From the NCBI GenBank assembly GCA_914767715.1, contig OU612065.1:13392001-13456000 (forward strand): a DNA stretch of 64,000 bases, in the 5' to 3' direction. The notes beneath the pieces were generated by a model. That model had not been told where the DNA came from. It did not search any database and saw only the letters and a program-made list of their open reading frames with translations. This document shows positions 1-50,485 of this stretch, one piece after another. Both the position numbers and the translations under genes were made by a program. The DNA is from Membranipora membranacea. Lineage: Eukaryota; Bryozoa; Gymnolaemata; Cheilostomatida; Membraniporidae. The first letter of the stretch is position 1. The number at the start of each line of letters is the position of its first letter.

Positions 1-80
1 CAGATATATTATGTACATTCCTCTGACTTGGATAGTCATCAGCACTTCCTATGCTAAATCCTCACCTTTATCATTGATAG

Positions 81-247
81 AGGGTGTTGTTGAGATATGG
101 TTAACATCTGAAGACACAGGTGCTTATGGTAAAGACATCGGTGTAACATTACCTCAGCTACTGTGGAAACTTGTGGATGTGATACCAGAAGGCTGCATGC
201 TTAGACTGGGCATGACTAATCCTCCCTATATACTAGAACATCTAGAG
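81..247 (+). CDS. CDKAL1: CDKAL1 exon (radical-SAM barrel)
   Basis: The acceptor is tcattgatag at 71-80 and the donor is gttagt after 247. The exon starts with the last two bases of a split Glu codon and encodes [20 protein letters not shown] through [13 protein letters not shown]. The SEDTGAYG and RLGMTNP blocks are hallmarks of the MiaB/CDKAL1 radical-SAM fold. It ends in phase 0. Confidence 0.94.
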
Positions 248-2591
248 GTTAGTTCTCAATCATAATAGCAGAGATCTATGTCACTCTTGGTTCGCTCACT
301 GGTCTACTTGAATGAATGTTGCATTGAGAGTATGGCATCGTCATTGTTTTCCCAATATGATCTCCAAAACTTGCCGCATCTCTTAACCAAATCCTTAGCA
401 AACTTTTCGCCACATCGACTTAACACCACTAATTTGAAATATGCAGTTTCCAGTAGGCTTAGGGATTCCCCGTACAGGCTATCGTATAGTGTAAAGTAGC
501 TTCCTTGATTTTTTACACTGTTCGTAATTAAGTTGAACTGCAAAGCTGACATAACATCGCAAAAAGTTACTACATGGCGAAGATTATTTAATGAAAATCA
601 GCTGTGACATTACACTGTTCCAACCATTGTAGGAAATGGCTAAAATACTGAACCATTCTAGAGTGTATTCATTCCTACATGTACCTGTACAAGCTGGATC
701 TGATAACGTCCTCATGGAGATGAAAAGGGAATACTCAGTAGATGACTTTAAGCACGTTGTAGATTTTCTGAAAGAAAGGTGAACATTCTTAAATATAGTC
801 GATATAAAATTGGTAATCAGCCAAACAATGATGTGAGAGGTGCTACAAAATCTGCAGGTTCCTTGTTAAATCAACGCGTTACTATGTTTTGGTCTAATCA
901 TTCTAAGCAAATCTCACTCAATATAATAAAACTGCATATTTGGTGACCAAGTGACTTCATCGACAATTTTTTCCATACACATCAGGGTTCCTGGAGTAAC
1001 AATTGCCACTGATCTGATTTGTGGATTTCCAAATGAAACAGAAGAAGATTTTGATGGAACAATGCAGCTTGTGGAACAGTATAAGTTCCCAAGCTTGTTC
1101 ATAAACCAGTTCTTCCCTAGGCCTGGAACGCCTGCTGCTAAAATGGAACGGATACCTCCACCAATAGTGAAGAAGAGAACCAAAAGGGTTTCGGAACTGT
1201 TCCAGTCTTACCATCCCTATAATCATAAGGTTTGCTTCATAAAAAGAAGGCTTGCTTACTTTGTAACCGGAAAATTGTCTCATTAGGTTACTTTCAAACA
1301 TCCAGTCCATCACAGCAATGAATATATCCCCATTGCTTCACATGGAAAAGCTGCATTCTTCGTGTACTTAGGAGCCATCTCCCAGTTGATTCGATCCCCT
1401 TATATATTCATCAAAATAAATCTTAATTATAACAACATTTACAAAGGGACTAGTGCTTGTTAAACTATTAGTTCTGGTGGCCCTCATGGGATAGCTCAGA
1501 GCTTTTAGAGACGGACAATGTGTATTTTCTTCAGATAGTTTCAAACGAAAGATTGACATCATTTAGTAGTAATTCAATTGCAATATTCACAAAGTTGCAA
1601 TTAAATTTAATTAATTTTCTTCTCAAGACCCTGTTTAAACAGGTCGATGGACTCAGGTCATAATTTATACCAGACAAGAGTTCATCAGTCACAAAATACT
1701 CGCCATGTCCAATTTGAATCTCGAATGGATCCTGTAACTTGGAGTTGTCCTGTCGTTGATATAGTAACTTGTAGAGTAGGCAACTACTGGAACATCGCAA
1801 TTTTTCAGGCTGCTGTTTTAACTAATGGTTGATTTATTTTGTTAGGTTGGAGAAGTGCAGGACGTACTTGTGACAGAAATATCCACAGACAAACGTTACT
1901 ATGTCGGCCATAATAAGTCTTATGATCAGGTAGGCCACAGATATTAAGATTCTGATAGTCTAAAATGACATTTGGCTTAGTAAATACTTTTCATAAATCA
2001 CTCTCAGTAAGGCATCTTGATTCTCATCTAGCAGCAGATTAAAACAGCACATTATTTGTGAACTCAACTGTGTTTGATTCCCTAAGAGTCCGAACTCATT
2101 GGTTATGAATTCTTACCCATTCCTTACCATCATTTCATCGTCTTCTGGTTTCCCAGTTCATTTTGATTTTCTTAGGAAAACCAGGTAGCTTCTTCAACTA
2201 CAGTTCCAGGACTATTCAGCTTTTTTGGCTGATTCATTATAAATCTCATTCAGAGTTTCTTAAAACTTCATTTAAGAGGTTAGCTGTGTACTTTTTAACT
2301 TTTTTTTTCTAGGTGCTGGTACCTATGGATGGTGATTTCATGGGCAAGAAGCTCACAATAAAAGTAACAGAGGCGGGTAAACACTACATGAAGTGTGTGA
2401 TTACAGACAATGATAACGTCAGCAGACCAGGGGGTGTACCTGAACCGCTCAAAAAAGGACAAGTATCAGGAGTGGACAATATTCAAACACAGAGCGCTAC
2501 TCAATCAGCCAGACATCATCCCTTGTTAATTGTTAGTTTGATAGTACTTGTCACCTCGCTTTTTCTACGACTGTATTATACTTTACTATGA
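81..2591 (+). CDS. CDKAL1: CDKAL1 tRNA methylthiotransferase, 3' half (five exons, 5' end outside window)
   Basis: Spliced from 81-247, 633-778, 986-1229, 1846-1929 and 2313-2591. All junctions are GT-AG and the frame is continuous to the stop at 2589-2591, giving about 305 residues of a protein that is 579 residues in human. CDKAL1 is the eukaryotic radical-SAM enzyme that converts t6A37 to ms2t6A37 in tRNA-Lys(UUU), and it sits on the endoplasmic reticulum. Seen here: the second half of the radical-SAM barrel ([60 protein letters not shown]), then a TRAM RNA-binding domain, then a hydrophobic tail anchor. The N-terminal MTTase domain and the CxxxCxxC iron-sulfur motif lie upstream of the window. 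The gene converges on the kinase gene that follows. The identification rests on near word-for-word agreement with the family's conserved blocks. Confidence 0.96.
633..778 (+). CDS. CDKAL1: CDKAL1 exon (radical-SAM barrel, continued)
   Basis: The acceptor is attgtag at 626-632 and the donor gtgaac follows 778. It encodes [20 protein letters not shown], then [19 protein letters not shown], then KHVVDFLKE, with the last Arg codon split over the junction. The HVPVQxGSD block is the conserved strand after the cluster-binding region in this family. It directly continues the previous exon, with no residue missing against the family pattern. Confidence 0.94.
986..1229 (+). CDS. CDKAL1: CDKAL1 exon (end of radical-SAM domain, start of linker to TRAM)
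   Basis: The acceptor is catacacatcag ending at 985 and the donor gtttgc follows 1229. It encodes [20 protein letters not shown], then [20 protein letters not shown] and [19 protein letters not shown], ending SYHPYNHK. The GFPNET and [12 protein letters not shown] motifs are diagnostic for methylthiotransferases; the longest agreement is with CDKAL1 rather than with CDK5RAP1. Confidence 0.95.
1846..1929 (+). CDS. CDKAL1: CDKAL1 exon (TRAM domain, first part)
   Basis: An 84-nt phase-0 exon with acceptor ttttgttag and donor gtaggc. It encodes [20 protein letters not shown] followed by GHNKSYDQ. This is the first strand pair of the TRAM domain, which binds the tRNA substrate. Confidence 0.92.
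2313..2591 (+). CDS. CDKAL1: CDKAL1 last coding exon (TRAM end and C-terminal membrane anchor)
   Basis: A long pyrimidine tract and ttctag precede 2313. The exon encodes 92 residues: [18 protein letters not shown] finishes the TRAM domain, a less conserved spacer contains PLKKGQVSG, and the end is a hydrophobic stretch ([15 protein letters not shown]) followed by RLYYTLL and the stop. A single C-terminal membrane segment is characteristic of CDKAL1 and absent from CDK5RAP1, so it supports both the identity and an endoplasmic reticulum location. Confidence 0.95.
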   Translation: MLVPMDGDFMGKKLTIKVTEAGKHYMKCVITDNDNVSRPGGVPEPLKKGQVSGVDNIQTQSATQSARHHPLLIVSLIVLVTSLFLRLYYTLL

Positions 2592-2806
2592 AGTTTTTTG
2601 TGCCAAATTACAACTAAACCATATTATAAATAATAACACTAAACATGACAGTTGATACAATGACAGCATGTATGACTGATTCAGAGACGGACGAATGGAC
2701 AGGAAGATGACGAGACCAGAGATCAAAAATGTTTATAAAAATACGAGCAAACTAAATAAGCTACATCAAGATGGAGTTAGTGATAATTCTAAGATAACAC
2801 ACAGAG

Positions 2807-2837
2807 TAAGGATATATCCTTATTAAGTGATAATAAG
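2807..2837. repeat. Nested inverted repeats in the CDKAL1 3' flank
   Basis: A perfect 16-bp palindrome (taaggatatatcctta, 2807-2822) overlaps a second inverted repeat with 8-bp arms, ccttatta and taataagg, around a 5-nt loop (2817-2837). Because they overlap, the two hairpins cannot form at the same time. The element is probably within the CDKAL1 3'UTR. Confidence 0.5.
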
Positions 2838-3008
2838 GCTTGCGACATGCAAAATTAATAATGTGAGATAAAGCAGACAACCAGCAGATAAGATGACACA
2901 AATTTGTATATATAAGATATGTATCATAAACGGTCTAATACTTCAAAAACAGTGATTTGACACGTCTAATTACTAGCACAGGCAAAAGGTTGGCGAATCA
3001 TCGAAATT

Positions 3009-3014
3009 AATAAA
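3009..3014 (+). terminator. Candidate polyadenylation signal of CDKAL1
   Basis: A canonical AATAAA hexamer lies about 420 nt after the CDKAL1 stop. In sequence this AT-rich such a hexamer can occur by chance, and no cDNA is available, so this is only a candidate. Confidence 0.3.
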
Positions 3015-6000
3015 TGACCATCGCAACATGCAACATCTAAAAATACTGTCATAAAATCTATAAATAGAATATGTGGTTTGTCCAGTCTGGACTTTGAAGG
3101 ATCTCAAGTAGGTGCTACCCGATTTTCATGAGTAGCTGCATCTCTGTGGTTTGTTAGGAAACCAAACTGGGTAAACAGTCTGACCTAACGATCAAACAGT
3201 GTGGTAGTATGAGGCTCAGTAGCAGCTGATTATGATTCTTCTAAGGTGGCACTCCCTTTTATCCAGCACTTATTTCTTGACAGTGGTTTGCGGACATCTG
3301 CGGAAGCATGCCTGGGAAGAAGAGTATTACATGTCATCAAGTGTGACCGAGAAAGCCCAGGATTACTTTTTGATGACACTCTTAATTGAATTGTGGTTTT
3401 AGTTTCCAGTACTATGAAAGTATACAAGAGAGAGTGGCGCCACAGGTCTTCAATAAAGTTCTGAGAATCTTGCATAACGAGTGCCACAAATTTCCTATAT
3501 ACTTAATTTTCTATGAGATATCCTGCTAAAAATCTTTTCAGAAAGCGAATATTGAATTACACCAATACCCTACATAAGCAGCTGCAATTCTGCCTATTTA
3601 TGTTATGAATTACGGAGTGCATCGCAAAACACATTTTTCATGCGGATATGATGGTCCAATACATGATACAAATATTCAGGGAGTTAGCTTTTCAAACCTG
3701 GATCAGAAACCAGGTTTAAATTTTGGTGAATTTCAGTATTTGCAATTCCTTTATAAAAGCTACCATTTAAAACTCTGCCAAATCAACTGGTCGCGGAATA
3801 ACAATCTGGAAACTTTTAAATACTATGAAAACTTTCATCCTGTAGTGCAAATCGTCAACCCGTGGGTTTGATGCAGTATACTAAAATTGACCAGATATTG
3901 GTAACATCAAACAGTGCAAATTTGAGTTTAAATTCCCTTCAGCTGTAATACGCTATACAATTGTCACACCAATTTCTGCCCGATTGATCACATATTTAAT
4001 AGCAAGATAGAGCTTTTGGGCTTGAGCTGGTGATATCATCAGCACACATTGGCATTATAGGTAGATACTTGAAGATAGAGTATAGGCAGATGATATTGTA
4101 TTCACCTTCAAACGCTGTCTCCAATCATTGCTAAAGGAAAATTCAACTAAAATATTAATTCCGCTAATCCTTAGATCTTTGCAGGTTTCTCAACAAAACT
4201 TTATATGGAGCAATTATAGCAAGTATAATAAATTTAGCCATTCCTGACCAGGTCTCTACATTTAATTCCAAAAATATTTTTTATAAATTTTCAAGTATTT
4301 TCATCTAGTGGGGTTGATCAGCATACTTTATTGAGGCCAGATAGAGCCCTGGAGGTTTATATTTCCAGGTACGTTATGTACAACAGGTACAATATACCAT
4401 ATAATTAATTATCTATGGTATCAAAAAATTGCCAGAATTTTATAGCAATAAGGTTAGTACCTGTCTTGCAGGGACTCATTGAGATCAGACATATTCGTGC
4501 CGTCTTGTACCCATCCATACATCTGGTCAGTACTGTCCCTTGAAGTGGTCATCGCTTCATTAGTATTACCTTCGCTTCCTAAAATTGAGCTAATGATTTA
4601 ACCTTTTCTTCTTACTAGAAGCACTAATAAAACGCCACAAAATTCATTCGCGGGGAACTGGGGGGAACATGCAATAGGGATCGCTCGCTATGTTGAAATA
4701 CAAAAAAAAATCGTCTTTGTGTTTCTCCAGATTGAGGTCCTTTTGTCTCTGGCGGTATTTGCACAATCAAATCATTATCATGCAACTTGGGCAGAAACTG
4801 ACAACAATTTAATAATTTATTAGTTGTTGGGGACTTCCGAGGCTGGTTCTAGTAGACATATATCACCTCAATGTGACAATGTTGGTGGTTTTACCATACT
4901 TGTTAATACTAATTACACTTCAGAATTGGAAGTGAATCTGGAGAGGGAGCTGGAGAGGTAGAGGAGTATATCGCAGGTGACAAGTGAAGAGCCACAGCTT
5001 TACAAAATAGGTGTGATTGCGGTATCTTTGAAAACCAGCTCATTTCTATTCAAACAGGTTTTGAGATTGACCACAGATTCATTGATAATTTCTGTGGTTG
5101 TGGTTTAGACAGCTGATCAATCTTTTTTCAGGTACTACCAGTTCCTGCCATCTATCAAATCTGTCGTTCTCCAAACCAAACACTTTCTAGCCTGAGCTAA
5201 AAATAGATTGCCTACCTTTGATCCTCTGGGTCACAAACAAGCCTACTAACTGACACTAAGAAATTCATATATGGCCTTTGCATCCCCACTCTTGAACAGA
5301 GCCACTTCATATTAATCAAATATGCTGTCAAAGACTAAACAAGTTATGATTTATCCAGAAATTAATGAATCACCCAAGAAAACAACATCTTTCTCCAACC
5401 CTGGCAAAAACAACTTCATAAAAATAGGTGCAGAGAAAATCTATGAAAAATACTTGCTTTGCAACATCAAAGGTGACCTCTGCCTGCATGGACAAATCAA
5501 AAGCTCATTCCCAAAGGCAGCACCGTAATAAAAGACAACACAAATATCTTCTGTAGTTGATACATTTGCCAAGGCTGTCTGAGGTTACACCATAGAATAT
5601 ATAATAGCTCTGGGTTACACCTCTTCCGGCCTGTTTGTTTGCAAGGTTGTTTGTTGATAATTTGTAGAAGCAAAGAGCCTGTGCCTTGCCTTATCACAAC
5701 AAATTAATAAATCATTCCAGCTTTTTTTTGGCTACAGAAAGCTCAAAACAATGTGCACAATTCATTACCTTCATTCATGATATGTAATCAGTTATGACAG
5801 ATTATGTAGTTTTGACAAATTTATGCAGATTTAACATCTAGAATAACACTTTTGAAGGAACAATCATCCAAAAAGTAATGTAAAAATCAAAATACAAGCA
5901 TCTTATGATGATAGAAAGTTGGACCAGTTGCCCAGTAGCTTTACGATACACAAACTCAGTTTCTTGAGTTGTTGACAGATAAACACCGATTATGCAAGCT

Positions 6001-6199
6001 AAGGTGACCGCCAAGTGACTTGGCAGACGTAAAGCGCCCCCCTTTCCGCCCTTGTAAACAGCAAAACAAAGCTCTTGGTTTGGGAATAACAAACACTCAC
6101 ATCTCAAATTAAATTGGCATCAGATTTTTTCTTCCGGCCTACAAGTGTCCTTGGAGATTGCAATTCTAGCATACACGTAATACTATTGTTTTCTGTTAA

Positions 6200-6205
6200 T
6201 TTATT
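6200..6205 (-). terminator. Candidate polyadenylation signal of the HUNK-like kinase
   Basis: On the minus strand this reads AATAAA, about 560 nt beyond the kinase stop codon. It is the first canonical hexamer I noticed on that strand after the stop. Chance occurrence is quite possible. Confidence 0.3.
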
Positions 6206-6761
6206 TTGGTGCATTCATGTTGATATAAAGTTTTATATAATAGAAATTTAGAAATTCTGTTTGAGCAGAGAATAAGAATTGAGTCAGCATTAGCTAACTG
6301 TTTGTGTTCTTGTTCACTCAGACAGCATGTGACTGCGAGATGTCGCAGATTCTGTTTTGTTTGGGTAAAATTAAGAATAATGGATGAAATTGCATCACTG
6401 TCGCATTTTTCGCAATAATATTTAATTTTGATCTTGATATCAATACATCTTACTCTTCACAAATAAAGTATTTACAAGATTTTGATTCATCAACCCGCAA
6501 ACTTGTCTACTTCACAGAATTAAATATTCGCAAACTTTGACCTGTAAAATATCTAATACACTGTATGTAACATGGGGTGAGGGTGTGTTTAGGCAACATT
6601 GTAACATCCTGTTTGCAATTATTTGGATAATTTTTACTAGTCATTTCAGCAGCTTACTCTTCGGGTCAATTTAATGCTTTAAGTTTAAAAAAAAGTAATT
6701 TGACATCATGTCTTATAGAATTTAAATATTACATACTTAAACTTCTCGAATTGCGAATTGA

Positions 6762-46063
<39,302 letters not shown>

Positions 46064-48800
46064 TTTTAGCGCTGCTAGAGTGCGACCAAACCCCGAACAG
46101 ATAAGACAATCCTATGACCTGACTAGCGTGGTTTGACTGTGCGTCTTAGTATCTTTCGACTTTGAGTTCAACAAAGATGACGTAGTGCAGACGATCTAGT
46201 AACAGAGAGTTTAACACAGGCCGACTCAGAGCTGAGTAGCTTGTTCGGAGACAGCACCAAATGAAGCCTGCTGAAATAAGACTATCACCAGCCTCACACA
46301 TTCATAGTAAAAAACCCTTGAGGATTGACTGCAAGCTATCCGACGTAGATGTTCACTACATTATTATTGACTAAATTTAATGATATTCCTGATTTGTAAT
46401 AGAGCGCGTTAGTTATGTATTTTCATCTTTTGTGGCATCGATTTCATTTAGAGTAGCAACTTCATCACTACTGTGTATTAGTGTACTGTCAATGAAATTA
46501 GCGCAGTGTTAATCTGGTGTCAGATGGGTAACTTATTGATCAGACTATAAGTGATTTCACAGAATAATTTATCACCAGAACAAATAATAATATAAATATT
46601 AAAACTGAGTTCCTTAATTTCATGCAAATTAGAAAGCTCAAAGGCCAGAACATGTCATGAGCAAGATTTAACTGCGTCGTCGGGCTAAAGAATCCTTAGC
46701 TTGTGCATTATTCTTTAGAGTGAGGGTATATCACCTTCCCTTGTTAACTGGTTACAAGTAACAACATAGTCCTTACAAATCAATATGAGTCAGAATCTAG
46801 CAAGTCATCCAGTCCAAGGAGTTATCCTTGTCCAGTCATACTTCAGCAGATTTGAATTGTTTATTTGCTATTGAATGAGACAGTTTCCATAAACCTCTTG
46901 GAGACTTATTTAGGGGGCCTAGACTAGTAAGTCTGCAAACAATTTTATCAACCATAACATTTCCTACATGAATCAGCGAACAAAACTGCGATGAAATCAT
47001 TAGGTATGAATAGAAGGGGCAATAAACTAACAGCTTGGATTCCAATGCTTTTGATACCCCTGAATATCAAAAGGAACTGTTGTGTGTGTACACAAAATTA
47101 AATATCACTGCTGATTAGCTATTTCAAATTATTACTCATCTCGGCTCTTATATGAGCACCGCTACCTTTCGCCAATATTGTTCAAGCTTGTAAAGGTAAT
47201 GTAAATACCACCAGTGTAGATCAAATTTTCCCGCCTCACCCAAGTACCAACAAACTTGAATTGTAAATTTACTTAGCAACGCTAAACCAGTATAGCAACA
47301 TATACCACCAATATTTTTTTTACTATCAATGTCAAACAGCAAACAGAATAGCACTTCGAGTACTTGCAATAAAATCTGAGAAAAGAAAATAGCCGGAGGA
47401 CAACAACGGCGCCCATTGATAGCAGAAATGTTAACGTAATCATGGTAATGGGAGGGTAAACGATCGTTACGTCAAAATGACACAGCCCATCATGGGGATA
47501 AGATTGGAGGTGATCTCATGGTTATCAAGGACAGTGAAATTCCCCTGACACAGCCGACAGATAATTCTCCAACTTCTCGTTGATAGCATCATGACACAAC
47601 CTATAGAAGATGAGTCACTTACAGAAAGCAAGCTAGGGAAGTTGTCAAAATAGTGGTATATAGGAAATAATAAAAATATTAAGACATGGACCAAGCTGCA
47701 AAGTAGTCAACTGTATACAAATTTTCAAACATTAACAAATTCATGCTCTAGAATGAATAGACAAGCAAACCTGATCCAAACATGATTACCTATCTGTGCA
47801 AACAATCAATAACCATAGATCACCTAAATAAACTAAATAAACCACAATACAGTGATAAACCGTGTCCTGGGCATCAGATAGTCCTCATGTGAACCGCCAT
47901 AAGGTAGACTTCAACAAATAACCCATCCACAATTTTTACAGTCGGACAACCAAAAACAATCACTCTGTTTTTGATAACATTATAGATTCAGATTCAAAGC
48001 TTGACATGCAGGCAGTAAAGAAATGATTATGATAAACAATTTGAAGAAGCTAAGTGTTATGTTTCACATTCATTGTGGTGTATTTTATGATTTTTATACA
48101 TTTTTGAAAATTATCTAATTCTGCATTGCACCAAAAGAGTTTGAAAATAGTGATGTCATCACAAACAAATAAATATATGGTACTTGGTCTGTTCAAAATT
48201 CTCATTAGTCCATTCCATGATGACTGTGCAAGTACAGTGTTAGTAGTATGGTCACACGGTGGATTGCAAATAGAAAATGTAAAATAAGTCATTCTAATAT
48301 GTAGTGAGCAATAAAATATTACAAAAAGATATGATGCACAAAGGGCTATATACAAAATTATATAATTATAATAATCTTTGATGTAGGAAGCTATTTTCAG
48401 GGAGAGGTGTGTGACATGGTTAGTCCAAATGACAAAAGTACAGATTTTATACAAAACTAAACAGAGTTATGTCAAAGTGCAATATATATAATATTTATAT
48501 CAAATCTACATGGATGATTTACAAGAAAATCTCTGATAGGAATAACTGTCAGGAAACTGCAAACTAGTTTTCTAAAACTAATTAATTATTATGAGCAAAA
48601 TAAATAAGGAATACTTTAGTAAGAAAACTAAAATTCTTGCATCAGAGTGTAATAAAAATTGCCATTTCTGGCTTGTGAAATGCATTGCATAGACTCCATA
48701 TGCAATTAATGCTGGTCCGCATTTTGAATGTGTAAAATTGTGGCTACGAGAGCAAAGATCATGAGAAAAAATGAAGTAAAAAAGTGATTGCATGACAGCT
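46064..48800. other. Kinase 5' flank and SoxC 3' flank
   Basis: A 2.7-kb interval between two minus-strand genes. It should contain the kinase promoter and 5'UTR at the low end and the SoxC 3'UTR at the high end. A 134-codon open frame at 48050-48454 (-) is AT-driven and hydrophobic without recognisable motifs, so I read it as untranslated sequence. No clear polyadenylation signal for SoxC was found close to its stop. Confidence 0.5.
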
Positions 48801-49393
48801 TTACAAGAAAGCATCGGCAGTGATACCCCAATCTGAGGTCATTATATCTTTAATTTCAGGTGCCTCGTAATCAAAATCGAGGTGAGATTGTGCTGGTGTT
48901 GTATCGAATGACTCGATACGTGAAATGTCCAGATGGAAATCGCAGGGAAGCTGCAAAATGTCAGTAAGATTATCTAGGTCGCTGAGGGTTACCTCGGTTG
49001 GACAGGACATGTAGATTGGTTTTGGCAATGCAATTGGGACGAATTGATTGTAAGATGACGTGTAGGAGCCGGTAGAGGAGTGGCTGTAATCACTGCTGCA
49101 TGGACTGAGGGTAGATCTGTCGGGACTGCTGACGGGGCTGTCGAATACGCTGCTAGCTTCTGGATAGAAAGCCTGCTGCTCGTTACCACTGATGTAGTGG
49201 TCCACTGTTGGTGTGCATGGCACTTTGGCTGGAGGGGTAAGCTGGCCTTCACTAGAGGCGATACTAGAGCAGTAACTGTCACTTGAGGTTAATCGGTTCA
49301 TGTGCCCATTTCCAATGACCAGTCGTTTCAGCTTGCTCTCTGTGTATTTTTTATTTTTCTGGTTGGAGCTTTGTTTGGTGACTTTAGTTTTGG
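48801..49393 (-). CDS. SoxC: SoxC exon 2 (Ser-rich region and activation domain)
   Basis: Residues 146-342, starting [21 protein letters not shown] long Ser/Thr/Pro/Tyr-rich region ([39 protein letters not shown]) is followed by the conserved acidic end, [20 protein letters not shown] and L before the stop. The C-terminal motif corresponds to the vertebrate SoxC signature of a Pro-Glu and then an acidic Asp-Trp. Confidence 0.93.
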
Positions 49394-50222
49394 CTGGAAT
49401 AAAGAAATAAAGAACGTGAGTATACGGTGATTTAAGAAACATAAGGCTATTTTAATTATTACCATGGCTACCTTTTCCAAAACTTACACCTTCTTCCATT
49501 GAGGGTGTGCATTTGTTATGGTTGCATAGCGGAACAAAATTCAAGGAGCCAAAAAATTTACGAACTGGCAAAAACCTGCCATTTAACTCAAGACAAATTG
49601 ATAGCATGAATACCTATATGTTGATGGCCAGGCGTCAGTCTCGTGAGCATTTTATGATTGAGATATTGATGGGAGTTAACATGTTACACAAGTTATGTAG
49701 ATAATCCTACATAATAATTCCTACCTACACATTAGATATATATTACAAGTTTTTGACAAAGTCACCAAGTGGTAATCAGCACTCACCATTTTCTACTTTC
49801 TTTATCTCATTGTTGTTGTTGGCTTCAGTGTTATTGTTGTTTGGTGATTGCGAGTTTGCGGCAGTTTTCTTTCGTGGTCTGTACTTGTAGTCTGGGTATT
49901 CTTGTAGATGGAGAAGTCTAAGTCTCTCTGCTTCCTCCACATAAGGCGATCTCTCAACATCAGACAGAGTTTTCCATCTTTTGCCTAGCCTTTTACTGAT
50001 CTCAGCGTTGTGCATCTCAGGTGCAACTTCTGCTATCTTCCTTCGCTCCATCTGGCTCCAGACCATGAAAGCATTCATCGGTCTTTTAACATGTGTGGTC
50101 TGTTTCTTACACATGGTCGCATCTGAGTATGGTGTGCGAGTCTCCGATTTTATTTGTTGGCTTCCGAATTGAACTTCATCAACAGGTGATGGAGTATTGA
50201 GAATGTTTTCCATTTTATCCAT
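48801..50222 (-). CDS. SoxC: SoxC HMG-box transcription factor (SOX4/11/12 class), complete, two exons, 342 aa
   Basis: Spliced from 50222-49787 and 49393-48801: donor gtgagt, acceptor attccag, frame kept, 342 residues. SoxC proteins are nuclear activators of neural and progenitor programmes that bind AACAAT-type sites in the minor groove. Seen: HMG box at about residues 44-119 ([20 protein letters not shown], then [13 protein letters not shown] and [11 protein letters not shown]), an Asn-rich linker, a Ser/Thr/Pro-rich middle, and a C-terminal acidic motif ([17 protein letters not shown]) matching the SOX4/11 activation domain. WSQMERRKI instead of the SoxB WSRGQRRK pattern, together with that C-terminal motif, fixes the class. 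The start is the first in-frame ATG after upstream in-frame stops, with A at -3 and G at +4. Vertebrate SoxC genes are single-exon; this one has an intron. Confidence 0.95.
49394..49786 (-). other. SoxC intron
   Basis: A 393-nt GT-AG intron just after the HMG box. It contains an imperfect X-box-like palindrome, attaccatggctac, at 49458-49471 and otherwise nothing I recognise. Confidence 0.85.
49787..50222 (-). CDS. SoxC: SoxC exon 1 (start, HMG box)
   Basis: Codons 1-145 plus one base. It holds the whole HMG box and the linker ([20 protein letters not shown]). The intron begins in phase 1 after KKVEN. Read through into the intron, the frame adds only a few codons (ending GEC) before a stop at 49776. 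A second in-frame Met lies three codons after the first. Confidence 0.95.
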
Positions 50223-50389
50223 TTTGTGAGTTATATTGTCCAGAATTGTAGTGTTGGTGAAATCAAAAGTGAAATAAAAGTTTATTCTAGTTAATACAGT
50301 GCATGCACATGAGTTGAAATCACTTTGAGTTATGAGTGTTAAGATTGAATCATCCCGCTTTTAGAGTGTTCCGTCTTAGTACATTTACA

Positions 50390-50485
50390 TCAGTAAGCCA
50401 ATCAAACAGTTTTCACCCTAACTAAATGATTTTGATTGGTTTAGTTAAAAGAGGCGGAGTCTAGTCTTATGCACCCACGTGTTCT
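50390..50485 (-). promoter_or_regulatory. Candidate SoxC proximal promoter
   Basis: Within about 170-260 nt upstream of the SoxC ATG there are CCAAT boxes in both orientations (50398-50402 and 50435-50439), a GC-box-like gaggcggag (50451-50459), and a perfect CACGTG E-box (50476-50481). Such a cluster is typical of a proximal promoter. No TATA box or transcription start can be assigned. Confidence 0.35.

Larger units (their letters stand above)
2592..6761. other. Intergenic region between convergent CDKAL1 and kinase genes
   Basis: About 4.2 kb that should hold both 3'UTRs. I see no coding exon; short open frames near 3605-3871 and 5322-5528 have no family resemblance or conserved motif. A small nested palindrome lies at 2807-2837 and a C-rich patch at 6034-6050. 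The polyadenylation candidates are listed separately. Confidence 0.6.

Noticed and set aside
48050-48454. A 134-codon minus-strand frame downstream of the SoxC stop.
   Set aside because: Rich in Ile, Tyr and Phe as expected of translated AT-rich 3'UTR; no motif.
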